Assembly (NCBI GenBank): GCA_964590645.1
Contig: CAZPYJ010000011.1
Coordinates: forward strand, 45,199-109,198
Origin: JAGNHN01 sp964590645
GTDB taxonomy: Bacteria; Bacteroidota; Bacteroidia; Bacteroidales; JAGNHN01
Direction of reading: 5' to 3'
DNA length: 64,000 nucleotides
Of this stretch, positions 46,825-55,530 are shown piece after piece. Position numbers and translations under genes: made by a program. Numbering within the stretch: the first letter of the stretch is position 1; each line of letters begins with the position of its first letter. Under the pieces are notes generated by a model, which worked only from the letters and a program-made list of their open reading frames with translations, made no database searches and was not told the origin of the DNA.

Positions 46825-47403
46825 ATGCTGTCTTTCCGCATCATTCTCCCATTCATTCTCTTCCTGCTTTACCTTTCATCACCCCAACTGAATGGCCAAA
46901 CCCAGGATACCTTAGCCGGGGATGAACCAGAAATCACCCTCCGCGCCCATTCTGCGCACCGGGCCAGTGTCTATTCTGCCCTGCTACCAGGTCTGGGGCA
47001 GATCTATAACAAAAAATACTGGAAACTCCCGGTGATCTATGGCGGTTTTGGAACCCTGGCGTATTTCGGTGTGATGAATACAAGAGAATACCGCAAATTC
47101 AGAGAAGCCTACAACTATGTGAACAGCGGCGATACCAGCTTTACCGACAATGATTACGCCATAAAATACGGATTGAACAGCTTAAGGCAGGGAAGAGATT
47201 ATTATCGTCGAAATGTGGAGTTGACCTATATCCTGGGGGTGGCCCTGTATATTTTAAATATTGTTGATGCAGCTGTGGACGCACACCTGATGGATTTCGA
47301 TGTAAGCGATGATTTGTCTATGCAGTTGCAGCCGATGCTCTTGCCACCCGGTCCTGGAGCACCGGTCAACGGAGCAATCAGCCTGACCCTTAGATTCAAA
47401 TAA
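46825..47403 (+). CDS. DUF5683 membrane protein
   Basis: The 192 residues include a signal peptide (1-24), a Ser-Ala-Leu-Leu-Pro-Gly-Leu-Gly-Gln-Ile-Tyr-Asn-Lys-Lys-Tyr-Trp-Lys motif near residue 52 and about two further membrane segments. This matches DUF5683, which in Bacteroidota regularly lies between parB and dapB. The role is unknown. It follows parB by 11 bases and precedes dapB by seven. Confidence 0.9.
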   Translation: MLSFRIILPFILFLLYLSSPQLNGQTQDTLAGDEPEITLRAHSAHRASVYSALLPGLGQIYNKKYWKLPVIYGGFGTLAYFGVMNTREYRKFREAYNYVNSGDTSFTDNDYAIKYGLNSLRQGRDYYRRNVELTYILGVALYILNIVDAAVDAHLMDFDVSDDLSMQLQPMLLPPGPGAPVNGAISLTLRFK

Positions 47404-47410
47404 GCCCCAA

Positions 47411-48139
47411 ATGAAAATTTTGTTGATCGGCTACGGCCGAATGGGAAAAGAGATCGAAAAAGCAGCCCGGGGCAAGGCCTGGGAGATTGTACATATTATT
47501 GATAAAGCCGCCGACTGGGAGCAGGATGAGGAATGGAAAGCTGCCGATGTCGCCATTGATTTCAGTATTCCTGAGGCAGCGGCAGGCAATATCCTTCGTT
47601 GTTTTGATGCCTCCATACCCATTGTCTGTGGTACAACAGGATGGCTGGATCAGCTCGATATAATCAGGGAAGCCTGTCACCGGCATTCCGCTGCCCTGGT
47701 TTATGCTCCCAATTTCAGCAAAGGGGTGAATCTGTTTTTTCGATTAAACCAGGTTTTGGCTACCTGGATGGAAGCACAGGCAGAATATGATGTTAAACTC
47801 AAAGAATTCCATCACGTTCACAAGTTGGATGCACCCAGTGGAACCGCCCTGAAGTTGGGGCAGGATATCATTGAAGTTCTCGCCCGTAAATCGGACTGGA
47901 AATCCGGGCCGGATGTTTCGCCGGATCAGCTGGAGATCAGATCCGTGCGCAACAGTGAGATTCCAGGCACCCATAAAATTGACTGGGTGAGTGAAGCAGA
48001 TGAGATCAGCCTGATCCACAGGGCCAAAAGCCGAACGATCTTCGTCAGCGGTGCCCTGGAGGCCGCAGAATGGATTATCGGCAGGAAGGGAGTATTCACT
48101 TATCAGGAAGTGCTTTTCGGAGCAGGGAAAAAGCAGTGA
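47411..48139 (+). CDS. dapB: 4-hydroxy-tetrahydrodipicolinate reductase
   Basis: This 242-residue NAD(P)H reductase of the diaminopimelate/lysine pathway has a Gly-Tyr-Gly-Arg-Met-Gly nucleotide motif at 8-13. It then shows Asp-Phe-Ser, Cys-Gly-Thr-Thr-Gly-Trp near residue 75, Ala-Pro-Asn-Phe-Ser near 97 and the catalytic His-His-x-His/Lys region in Glu-Phe-His-His-Val-His-Lys-Leu-Asp-Ala-Pro-Ser-Gly-Thr-Ala. It is the last gene of the parA–parB–DUF5683–dapB group and faces the convergent abgT-type gene. Confidence 0.95.
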   Translation: MKILLIGYGRMGKEIEKAARGKAWEIVHIIDKAADWEQDEEWKAADVAIDFSIPEAAAGNILRCFDASIPIVCGTTGWLDQLDIIREACHRHSAALVYAPNFSKGVNLFFRLNQVLATWMEAQAEYDVKLKEFHHVHKLDAPSGTALKLGQDIIEVLARKSDWKSGPDVSPDQLEIRSVRNSEIPGTHKIDWVSEADEISLIHRAKSRTIFVSGALEAAEWIIGRKGVFTYQEVLFGAGKKQ

Positions 48140-48169
48140 GTTTCCTGTTTAGTACAACGCTCCCTGTGC

Positions 48170-49729
48170 TTAGGACAATTCCGGGATATAGAGCGGACCA
48201 TCCGGTCCCAGGGGCAATCCGAAGAGCATCCATATCACCAGCAGGGCCACCCATCCCAGGGTAAGCAGCACACTATAAGGGATCATCGTTGAAATGATGG
48301 TACCGATCCCATTCTTTTCATCATACTTCTGGGCAAAGGTCACAATCAGGGCAAAATAGCTCATCATAGGCGTGATCAGGTTGGTCACCGAATCCCCGAT
48401 CCGGAATGCAGCCTGGGTGAGGCCAGGGTGATAGGGCGGATCGATGAGCATCAGCATTGGGATAAACACGGGAGCCATAATGGCCCACTTGGCCGAAGCA
48501 CTGCCCATAAACATATTGATGAATGCGGAAAGGAGAACAAAGGCGACGATCAGCGTGATTCCAGTTAGTCCGATAGACTGCAGGGTATGGGCTCCGTGGA
48601 TGGCAAAAATAATTCCGAGATTGCTGTAATTGAAGAAGTACACAAACTGGGCCGCAAAGAATACCAGCACGATATATCCGCCCATTGTACTCATCGACTG
48701 GCCAAGATAGCGTGCCACATCCTTATCGCTGCGGATGGTGCCAACCACAATACCGTAAGTAAGTCCGGGGATAAAAAACATCAGCAGGATGGCAATGATG
48801 ATTCCAGTAAAGAATGGAGAATGCAGGACAGATCCTGTATCCGGATCCCTGAAAAGTCCATTCTCAGGAATGATAGTCAAGGCAAGCAGAGCCAGGGTGA
48901 TCAGCAGGACAATCCCGGCCCACCGCAATCCTTTTTTTTCCTTTGCTTCCAGTTGAACCACCGGCAGTTTTTCAGCCGGACCGGTATACGTTCCCAACCG
49001 GGGTTCTACAATCCTTTCGGTGACCCAGGTACCGATGAGCACCACCACAAAGCTGGAGACGAACATAAAATAGTAGTTCACGGCCGGGTTTACCACCATA
49101 TCAGGAATGATCATCTGGGCAGCCGATTCGGATATTCCTGCCAGAACAGGATCAATAGAGCCGATGAAGAAATTGGCGCCAAAGCCCCCGCTAACGCCAC
49201 AGAATGCGGCAGCCAGTCCGGCCATAGGATGGCGCCCCAGGGCGTGAAAGATCATTGCTCCGAGGGGAATCAGGATCACGTAGCCGGCCTCAGAAGCCAG
49301 GTGGGAGATGATGCCGGCCAGCACGATGGCGCCGGTAACCAATTTGGGAGGTGCACTCAGCACCAATGAACGTATCAGGGCGGTGAACAAGCCCGAACCT
49401 TCGGCCACCCCGATGCCGATCATCACGACAAGGACGTAGCCCAGCGGGGGGAATCGAAGGAAATTATGCAAGAGGTTGGTGTACATCCACCGTATGCCAT
49501 CCCCACTTACCAGGTTCTTTGCCTCAATCATACTGCCGTCAACCGGATGCTGGGCCTGGGCACCCATTGCGTGGCCAAGCCAGGAAAAGAAAACCACCAA
49601 CAGGGCCAGCAAGGCAAAGAGGGTGGCAGGGTGTGGCAATTTATTGCCAATGATTTCAACGTAGTCCAGGGATTTGGCAAAAATGCGGGAGGATACCTGT
49701 CGTATCCGCGACAGCATAGGTTTTGGCAT
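48170..49729 (-). CDS. AbgT-family transporter
   Basis: The 519 residues form about 11-13 transmembrane helices in the AbgT pattern, including Asn-Lys-Leu-Pro-His-Pro near residue 29, Gly-Val-Ala-Glu-Gly-Ser-Gly-Leu near 107 and Ser-Ala-Lys-Trp-Ala-Ile-Met-Ala-Pro-Val near 420. The family imports p-aminobenzoyl-glutamate or exports antimetabolites. The gene follows a C69 dipeptidase gene by 27 bases, which suggests uptake or handling of dipeptide-like substrates. Confidence 0.9.
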   Translation of the reverse strand: MPKPMLSRIRQVSSRIFAKSLDYVEIIGNKLPHPATLFALLALLVVFFSWLGHAMGAQAQHPVDGSMIEAKNLVSGDGIRWMYTNLLHNFLRFPPLGYVLVVMIGIGVAEGSGLFTALIRSLVLSAPPKLVTGAIVLAGIISHLASEAGYVILIPLGAMIFHALGRHPMAGLAAAFCGVSGGFGANFFIGSIDPVLAGISESAAQMIIPDMVVNPAVNYYFMFVSSFVVVLIGTWVTERIVEPRLGTYTGPAEKLPVVQLEAKEKKGLRWAGIVLLITLALLALTIIPENGLFRDPDTGSVLHSPFFTGIIIAILLMFFIPGLTYGIVVGTIRSDKDVARYLGQSMSTMGGYIVLVFFAAQFVYFFNYSNLGIIFAIHGAHTLQSIGLTGITLIVAFVLLSAFINMFMGSASAKWAIMAPVFIPMLMLIDPPYHPGLTQAAFRIGDSVTNLITPMMSYFALIVTFAQKYDEKNGIGTIISTMIPYSVLLTLGWVALLVIWMLFGLPLGPDGPLYIPELS

Positions 49730-49756
49730 TTATTGAGATTTTAAATGGTGAATAAG

Positions 49757-51487
49757 TTACTGGCCTGGAATCAGGAATTGATCGCCGCTTTGTTCAATCA
49801 ACATCTCTTTCCATTTGTCAGGATGGTCGGGATGGCTTGGAGACAGGGGGAATCCCCAGGGATTGCGTAGGAAGACCCCATCTTTTTCCTGCTTGATGTT
49901 CCCGTCCAGATACTTCACAAGCAGGAATTCCCCCAATGCTTTCCACTCATCCAGCAGGCTGTTTGCCGTATTGTGGGAGAAATCGGTGAGAAAGCCGGCA
50001 GCCAGGGCGGGGTCTGAGTGGTAGAGCGCAAGTGCCGCCTGATCAATGGCGGGAATAAATGCCTCGTATTTGTCCAGCAATGTATGCTGCTTTTCCCGGA
50101 TATCTGTAATGGCCCGCTGATAAAAAAGGTATGAGATATGGCTGACCCTGTTAAAGATCCAGAAAGCGGATGCATCTGAATACGTAAGGATATCTCCGCT
50201 TTGTTCTGAATAGGAGAAAGGTGGATGGGTGATTCCACAATAGAAGGGGGCGTGCACGGAGTGATTGGCATCATCGAGTCCATACCAGAAAATCCCACCT
50301 ATCGGATCCGGAAGCCAGGAGCGCATCTGGGCGATCCAGGAGAAAGCGGTTTGCTGGGTTGCGGTAGTCCGCTCATTGAAATACTTCTTCCCTCCGTACT
50401 CCCAGGTCATAGGGCGCCAGCGGTAGGGCACTTTCTGAATACCTGCGCCGGCATCCAGGGTCATATCCAGGGGAGTGCCTTCCAGATGGTTTCTTTTGAA
50501 GTGCATCAGATCACGCGGACTGAGTTTACGGTCGGGCTTAATATAGAGAGGCATACGGGGGCCATCGGCCATCCCGGTGGCATAATCCCAGTACTGATTC
50601 ATTCCTGCTGCAGCCTGGTCAAACATTGCCCAAACCCTGAGTTCACAGAAACGGGCTGCGCCAAAATCGAGGGGAGCGTAGGCATCGGCAAAACTGAAAC
50701 CGGCATCCTCTCCCTCATAATAGCCTTTTCGGCGAGCGAAATCAATAACATCAGCAGCGTAAACTACTTCCACCTCCGGATCAAAAATCCTATCCAGGTC
50801 ATCCGAGGTAATGGACTTGCGACCGTCTGCCAGGGGGAACTGAGTGATGCGGGCGTGATTGGCGTGCGCACTGATGTATCCATCCGGAATGCGCCGGGCT
50901 ACCCATACCACTCCCTTATCGGCATTATACTTTTTCCCATTCTGGTCTTCTCTGATGTCCATCCCCTTGGGCATAATCTCCAGCATCCATACTTCATTGG
51001 GATCACCGATAGAATAGGACTGGCCCGAACTGTAGTAACCGTATTTGCTGAGAAGCTCCACCATTACCTTTACGGCTTCCCTGGCTGTTTTGGCTCTTTG
51101 CAGGCCCAAAAACATTATGCTGCCCCAGTCGATCATTCCGGCAGTATCGTTCAACTCACTGCGTCCACCAAAGGTACTCTCTCCGATAGCGAGTTGAAAT
51201 TCATTCATAAACCCGATCACCTGGTAGGTTTCTTCGGGATAGGGTATTTGCCCCAAAGGCTTGTTGCTGCTACGGTCATAAATGGTTTGCATACTTCCGG
51301 CGGGCCATTGAGACCGCGGACGGAAGTACAGCTGACCGTAACGGATGTGAGAATCTCCGGCATAGCTCACCATTGACGAACCATCTGAAGAAGCGCCTTT
51401 CGTGACCATATAGCTGGTACATCCCAAAGCGGAGTGGACGCCTATCCACAAGAAAACCATAATCCAGAAAAAGAATCCTTTCATCAT
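49757..51487 (-). CDS. Exported C69-family dipeptidase (PepD-like)
   Basis: This 576-residue N-terminal-nucleophile hydrolase has a signal peptide ending at Leu-Gly. The mature protein begins Cys-Thr-Ser-Tyr-Met-Val (Cys23), the expected catalytic cysteine exposed by cleavage. Conserved C69 motifs follow: Ser-Tyr-Ala-Gly-Asp-Ser-His, Gly-Glu-Ser-Thr-Phe-Gly-Gly and Glu-Val-Trp-Met-Leu-Glu. It hydrolyses dipeptides outside the cytoplasm and is transcribed just ahead of the AbgT-family transporter, its likely functional partner. Confidence 0.9.
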   Translation of the reverse strand: MMKGFFFWIMVFLWIGVHSALGCTSYMVTKGASSDGSSMVSYAGDSHIRYGQLYFRPRSQWPAGSMQTIYDRSSNKPLGQIPYPEETYQVIGFMNEFQLAIGESTFGGRSELNDTAGMIDWGSIMFLGLQRAKTAREAVKVMVELLSKYGYYSSGQSYSIGDPNEVWMLEIMPKGMDIREDQNGKKYNADKGVVWVARRIPDGYISAHANHARITQFPLADGRKSITSDDLDRIFDPEVEVVYAADVIDFARRKGYYEGEDAGFSFADAYAPLDFGAARFCELRVWAMFDQAAAGMNQYWDYATGMADGPRMPLYIKPDRKLSPRDLMHFKRNHLEGTPLDMTLDAGAGIQKVPYRWRPMTWEYGGKKYFNERTTATQQTAFSWIAQMRSWLPDPIGGIFWYGLDDANHSVHAPFYCGITHPPFSYSEQSGDILTYSDASAFWIFNRVSHISYLFYQRAITDIREKQHTLLDKYEAFIPAIDQAALALYHSDPALAAGFLTDFSHNTANSLLDEWKALGEFLLVKYLDGNIKQEKDGVFLRNPWGFPLSPSHPDHPDKWKEMLIEQSGDQFLIPGQ

Positions 51488-51600
51488 TATCCACGAGTAT
51501 TATGTGACACTCCTTTGATGGCCACAAAACTATATAAAACTGCGAATATGTAAAGAAATGCCACCGACAGCAGCAGATCGACAGGAAAAGGCGCAAAAAA

Positions 51601-51627
51601 AAACGGGAGCGAAATGCTCCCGTTTTC
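51601..51627 (-). terminator. Rho-independent terminator of the floA operon
   Basis: A perfect 11-bp stem (AAAACGGGAGC/GCTCCCGTTTT) with a five-base loop and a long T run on the minus strand. It lies 18 bases after the floA stop. Confidence 0.92.
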
Positions 51628-51644
51628 TTATAGGCAATGTTAAA

Positions 51645-52661
51645 CTATTTCTTGTCCTTGTCTTTGCTGTCATCGTTAAACTCCTCTCCTGCGGCGGGTG
51701 GCACATCAGCGATAGACTCTCTCATCTTGGTATCGGCCTGAATATTCTGGAAGCGGTAATAGTCCATAATACCTAAGGCTCCGGTTCGGAATGCTTCGGC
51801 AATGGCTCTGGGGATTTCCGCTTCGGCTTCGATCACTTTAGCGCGGGCTTCCTGTGCTTTGGCCTTCATCTCCTGTTCGTTAGCCACAGCCATAGCGCGG
51901 CGTTCTTCGGCCTTGGCCTGGGCAATATTCTTATCTGCATTCGCCTGATCCATTTGAAGTACAGCTCCGATATTCTTTCCTACATCAATATCGGCGATAT
52001 CGATGGAGAGGATTTCAAAAGCGGTTCCGGAGTCCAGTCCTTTGGATAGTACCGTTTTTGAGATTGAATCGGGATTTTCAAGCACGGATTTATGGCTATC
52101 GGCGGATCCGATTGAGGAAACGACGCCTTCACCAACCCTGGCCAGCACGGTTTCTTCCCCTGCGCCCCCCACCAGTTGCTGGAGGTTGGCACGAACAGTC
52201 ACACGGGCTTTAGCCACCAGCTGTATCCCATCCTTGGCCACGGCGGCTACTGGCGGTGTATTAATCACCTTTGGATTCACGGACATTTGAACGGCTTCAA
52301 AGACTTCACGTCCGGCAAGGTCAATGGCTGTAGCCATCTTAAAATCCAGCGACAGATTAGCCTTGTCGGCAGAAATGAGCGCGTTGACCACCGCTTTCAC
52401 CCGGCCCCCGGCCAGGTAATGCGCTTCCAGTTCATCGCGGGTCAGGGAAAGACCTGCTTTGGTGGCATTGATCATTGCGGTGACAATGACACTGGGTGGT
52501 ACTTTTCTCCAGCGCATAAAGATCAGCTGTACCAGGGATATGCGCACACCACTAAGCAGGGCGGTAAACCACAGTCCTACCGGGATGAAGTAAAAAATGA
52601 TCCATAAGCCAAAAAGGGAAGCAATCCCTATGGCGATAATGACAAATAGTTGATTTTCCAT
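51645..52661 (-). CDS. floA: Flotillin-like protein FloA
   Basis: This 338-residue SPFH-family scaffold marks functional membrane microdomains. An N-terminal membrane hairpin (about 5-45) is followed by the SPFH domain (Gln-Leu-Ile-Phe-Met-Arg-Trp-Arg-Lys-Val-Pro-Pro). A helical Glu/Ala-rich stalk (about 235-300) includes Ala-Glu-Glu-Arg-Arg-Ala-Met-Ala. The tail is acidic. The NfeD gene lies immediately upstream in the same operon, the classic partner. A strong terminator follows. Confidence 0.94.
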   Translation of the reverse strand: MENQLFVIIAIGIASLFGLWIIFYFIPVGLWFTALLSGVRISLVQLIFMRWRKVPPSVIVTAMINATKAGLSLTRDELEAHYLAGGRVKAVVNALISADKANLSLDFKMATAIDLAGREVFEAVQMSVNPKVINTPPVAAVAKDGIQLVAKARVTVRANLQQLVGGAGEETVLARVGEGVVSSIGSADSHKSVLENPDSISKTVLSKGLDSGTAFEILSIDIADIDVGKNIGAVLQMDQANADKNIAQAKAEERRAMAVANEQEMKAKAQEARAKVIEAEAEIPRAIAEAFRTGALGIMDYYRFQNIQADTKMRESIADVPPAAGEEFNDDSKDKDKK

Positions 52662-52667
52662 AATGAT

Positions 52668-53135
52668 TTATACTTTTGGTTTTACCCAGATTTTGTTTGC
52701 ATTGATTTTCACTACCACAATCTCTGTGTCCTGATCCACAAAGCCACTCATACTTTGCACTTCCACCAGCTTATCTCCGATGAAGGCTTTTCCGATGGGT
52801 GCCAGGCGGGAACTGGACCGGCCGGTATCTCCGATATGGATGGTCTCTACATCTACCTGATTTACCCTTCCGTCGACGTTCTTACTGAGCATCATTCGTT
52901 TCCAGGTTCTGGACTTGAGTGAAAAGTACAGGAGAAGGATTGTAAGGACGATGGTAGCGGCCAGGGTGTAGTGCCCAGCGGTAGTACCGTAGATATGGTA
53001 TGTCTCAACAATCCCAAATACGATCATTACAAATCCGCCCAGCCCTATGATGGCGGTGCCCGGGATTACCAGTATCTCAAGCACCAGAAACAGAAGGCCC
53101 ACCACAATCAGGGCGACGATCACTGTCCAGCTCAT
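52668..53135 (-). CDS. NfeD-like membrane protein
   Basis: This 155-residue protein has three to four transmembrane segments and a C-terminal OB fold (about 90-155, Gly-Asp-Thr-Gly-Arg-Ser…Gly-Lys-Ala-Phe-Ile-Gly-Asp). This is the short NfeD form without the ClpP-like protease. It partners flotillins, and floA follows six bases later. Its start overlaps the stop of the M48 protease gene by four bases, coupling their translation. Confidence 0.9.
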   Translation of the reverse strand: MSWTVIVALIVVGLLFLVLEILVIPGTAIIGLGGFVMIVFGIVETYHIYGTTAGHYTLAATIVLTILLLYFSLKSRTWKRMMLSKNVDGRVNQVDVETIHIGDTGRSSSRLAPIGKAFIGDKLVEVQSMSGFVDQDTEIVVVKINANKIWVKPKV

Positions 53136-53941
53136 CCTCTCTTGGGTTTATAGTGTTTTTTTGCTTCAGGCATTAGTTTCCTCAGCTGTTCAATCCGGTT
53201 GCTCCCGTGCGGGTGAGTAGAGAGAAACTCGGGAGGGGCTGGCCCGGAGGCTTTTTCCATCCTTTCCCAGAAGGCTATGGCCTGTTCCGGATCGTATCCG
53301 GCCAGAGCCATAAAAATCAGGCCCATTTTATCGGCTTCATATTCGTGCTGCCTCGAATAAGCCAGGGTGCCCAGGGTACCCCCCACCCCATAGAGGGAAA
53401 GAAATATATCCCTGGTTTCCTGGGGTTTTTCTTTGAGCAGTACATCCAGTGAGACTGCTCCGAAGGTCAGGAGGAGTTGCTGACTCAACCTTTCATTTCC
53501 GTGGCGTGCAATAGCGTGGGCAATCTCGTGTCCCATCACCACAGCCAGGCCACTTTCATCCTGGGTCAGAGGCAGGATGCCTGAATAAAACACAATCTTA
53601 CCTCCGGGCATACACCAGGCATTCACCTGGGGATTTTCTACCAGGTTGTACTCCCAGGCATAGTCTTTGATTTGCTTGGAAAGCCCTTGTTTCTGCATAT
53701 ACTCCACCACAGCCAGCCGGATATTGCTGCCCACACGTTTCACTTCCTGTGCCCTTGGATCGGATGCTGCCACAGGCGGATTCTCCTTCAGAAACTCCTG
53801 ATATGAGCTGAAGCTCAATGGCAGCATCATATTGTCGGGAACAGCATTGAACTGCTTCCTTCCGGTCATAGGAACCCGGCTACAGGCAAGCATAAGCAGG
53901 ATCAGCAGGCTGCCCGTCAGTATCAAAGCATTTTTTTTCAT
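53132..53941 (-). CDS. M48-family metalloprotease lipoprotein
   Basis: The 269 residues start with a lipoprotein signal (Leu-Leu-Met-Leu-Ala-Cys, residue 20). The zinc motif His-Glu-Ile-Ala-His lies near residue 138, with the third ligand Glu in Glu-Tyr-Glu-Ala-Asp near 202. The layout resembles periplasmic LoiP/BepA-type M48 proteases that act in envelope quality control. It lies between clpS and the nfeD–floA pair in one operon. Confidence 0.92.
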   Translation of the reverse strand: MKKNALILTGSLLILLMLACSRVPMTGRKQFNAVPDNMMLPLSFSSYQEFLKENPPVAASDPRAQEVKRVGSNIRLAVVEYMQKQGLSKQIKDYAWEYNLVENPQVNAWCMPGGKIVFYSGILPLTQDESGLAVVMGHEIAHAIARHGNERLSQQLLLTFGAVSLDVLLKEKPQETRDIFLSLYGVGGTLGTLAYSRQHEYEADKMGLIFMALAGYDPEQAIAFWERMEKASGPAPPEFLSTHPHGSNRIEQLRKLMPEAKKHYKPKRG

Positions 53942-53946
53942 CGCAT

Positions 53947-54219
53947 TCAGTGTAATTCAACGCTGAGGCCCCGATGCTGCAGGGCGATCATTTCCGGACT
54001 CAATTCTTCTGCTGAGCCCGTCTTAAGCCCGCACTTACCCTTGTAGTGCGCGATGAGCGCACATTGTTCGGCCTGTGGGGGCTCGTGCTGACAAACCTCA
54101 ATCAGCGCATTGATCACAAAATCAAAAGTATTGTGATCGTCATTGAACAGAATCAGTTCCCGGCTTGTACTGGCAGAAGGCACTGAAAGCGGGATGGTTT
54201 TATCTTTTTCCCTTAGCAT
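53947..54219 (-). CDS. clpS: ClpS adaptor for N-end-rule degradation
   Basis: This 90-residue adaptor presents N-degron proteins to ClpAP/ClpCP. It has the signature Leu-Phe-Asn-Asp-Asp-His-Asn-Thr-Phe-Asp-Phe-Val-Ile near residue 24 and a Cys-Gly-Leu-Lys-Thr-Gly motif in place of the usual Gly-Lys-Ala. It is the first gene of a clpS–M48–nfeD–floA operon, six bases before the protease gene. Confidence 0.9.
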   Translation of the reverse strand: MLREKDKTIPLSVPSASTSRELILFNDDHNTFDFVINALIEVCQHEPPQAEQCALIAHYKGKCGLKTGSAEELSPEMIALQHRGLSVELH

Positions 54220-54342
54220 ACTCCCTGTTTTTTGACCCTCACAAATGTAATGAAAACACCGGACTAATATGCATAATAATATGTTGGATATCCAGCCTGC
54301 ATCTCAACCCGCTGTCATTCTGCCCGGACAAGGCATAATCCT

Positions 54343-54350
54343 TACTTTTG
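54343..54350 (+). promoter_or_regulatory. TAnnTTTG-type -7 box before the Nudix gene
   Basis: TACTTTTG lies 13 bases before the ATG. The -33 element is not clear. Confidence 0.45.
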
Positions 54351-54363
54351 CTTTTTCTTTGCT

Positions 54364-55011
54364 ATGCATTTCAGTGTTTTTCAGAAATTGATCAGAGACT
54401 ACCCCGTAGAATGCCTGCCTGGGGAAGGGGCTCATCTACCAATGACCCCGGCCATCAGGGCATCGGAAATGCAGCTGGCAAATCCAGGGTCGGCCGTTCC
54501 AGCTGCAGTTCTGCTTTTGTTCCATCCGGGCAAGCAGAACGAAACCCGCCTGGTGGTGATTCGGCGTGCAAACTATGAGGGGGTGCACAGCGGACAGATA
54601 TCCTTTCCCGGAGGAAAGAGAGAGCCGGAGGATCAAAATCTGGAACAAACGGCCCTGCGGGAGACAATGGAAGAAATCGGCACGGATCAGCGGCTCATCC
54701 GATTGGAAGGCAAGTTGAGTGAACTCTATATACCCCCAAGCCATTTTTTGGTTAGCCCTTTCCTTGCCACTTTCCCACATCATCCCGATTTTAAACCCGA
54801 GCCTTCAGAAGTAGCGGAAGTACTGAGTCTAGATCTGAATGATCTCAGGAAAAAGGATAGCCTCAGGATGATGGAAGTCGGAAGTGCACGATACGGAAGA
54901 TTGCAGGTTCCGTGTTACCAGAGTGCAGAATGTCAGATCTGGGGCGCCACTGCAATGATCCTGAGCGAAGCGCTGGAGCTGATCAATATGCTTGAAAGGG
55001 ATATTAAATAA
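54364..55011 (+). CDS. Nudix hydrolase, CoA pyrophosphatase-like
   Basis: The 215 residues include a Nudix box from Gly-Gly-Lys-Arg-Glu-Pro through Arg-Glu-Thr-Met-Glu-Glu-Ile-Gly (about 82-105). The preceding Ser-Gly-Gln-Ile-Ser-Phe-Pro-Gly-Gly and the trailing Pro-Pro-Ser-His-Phe-Leu-Val-Ser-Pro-Phe are typical of NudL/CoA-diphosphatase enzymes. These split CoA or acyl-CoA to phosphopantetheine and 3',5'-ADP. Its end overlaps the convergent OsmC-family gene by eight bases. Confidence 0.88.
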   Translation: MHFSVFQKLIRDYPVECLPGEGAHLPMTPAIRASEMQLANPGSAVPAAVLLLFHPGKQNETRLVVIRRANYEGVHSGQISFPGGKREPEDQNLEQTALRETMEEIGTDQRLIRLEGKLSELYIPPSHFLVSPFLATFPHHPDFKPEPSEVAEVLSLDLNDLRKKDSLRMMEVGSARYGRLQVPCYQSAECQIWGATAMILSEALELINMLERDIK

Positions 55012-55417
55012 GCCGGATCTCGTGGCTGAGCTCGGATGATTTATCCAGCATCGCAGATACGCCGCAATAACGCTCCTGAGAAAGACTCACTGCTTTCTCC
55101 AGCTTTTCCATCGGCAAATCTTTTCCTTTGAATTCGTAGATAATACGGATTTTATCATAATACTTCGGATGCTCCTCCGTCATATCTGCCTCAACCTTTA
55201 CATTGAAATCCTCCGGAGTTACCCGCATCTTACCAAGAATACTGATTACATCCATTCCGGTACATCCAGCCAGGGCCACCAGCAGCAGGGGTTTAGGACG
55301 GGGTCCGAGGTCGCGCCCGCCAACCGAAGCATCGGCATCAATGGTCAGGGTATGGCCGTTTACCTCTGCCTCGAAGGTCATTTGCTCTTTCCAGTTCAGT
55401 GAAATCTGTGTGCTCAT
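55004..55417 (-). CDS. OsmC/Ohr-family protein
   Basis: The 137 residues follow the OsmC fold, with the peroxidatic-type cysteine in Leu-Ala-Gly-Cys-Thr-Gly-Met-Asp near residue 53 and a second cysteine in Arg-Tyr-Cys-Gly-Val-Ser near 118. Such proteins reduce organic hydroperoxides or handle reactive sulfur species; the YhfA-like subgroup is also possible. It overlaps the convergent Nudix gene by eight bases. Confidence 0.88.
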   Translation of the reverse strand: MSTQISLNWKEQMTFEAEVNGHTLTIDADASVGGRDLGPRPKPLLLVALAGCTGMDVISILGKMRVTPEDFNVKVEADMTEEHPKYYDKIRIIYEFKGKDLPMEKLEKAVSLSQERYCGVSAMLDKSSELSHEIRLI

Positions 55418-55505
55418 CGATTCGCATTTTATGGTACAAAGGTAGGAAACAAGATCACAGCCTTCTTGTTCAGCCAGGGAGGCAAGCCTTGAGCAGAAAG
55501 TGAAT

Positions 55506-55513
55506 TATCTTTG
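55506..55513 (+). promoter_or_regulatory. TAnnTTTG-type -7 box before the aspA–hydF operon
   Basis: TATCTTTG lies 17 bases before the ATG of the aspartase-like gene. A TTG lies only 14 bases upstream, too close for a standard -33 box. Confidence 0.4.
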
Positions 55514-55530
55514 CGCCAGGAGATTCGACA

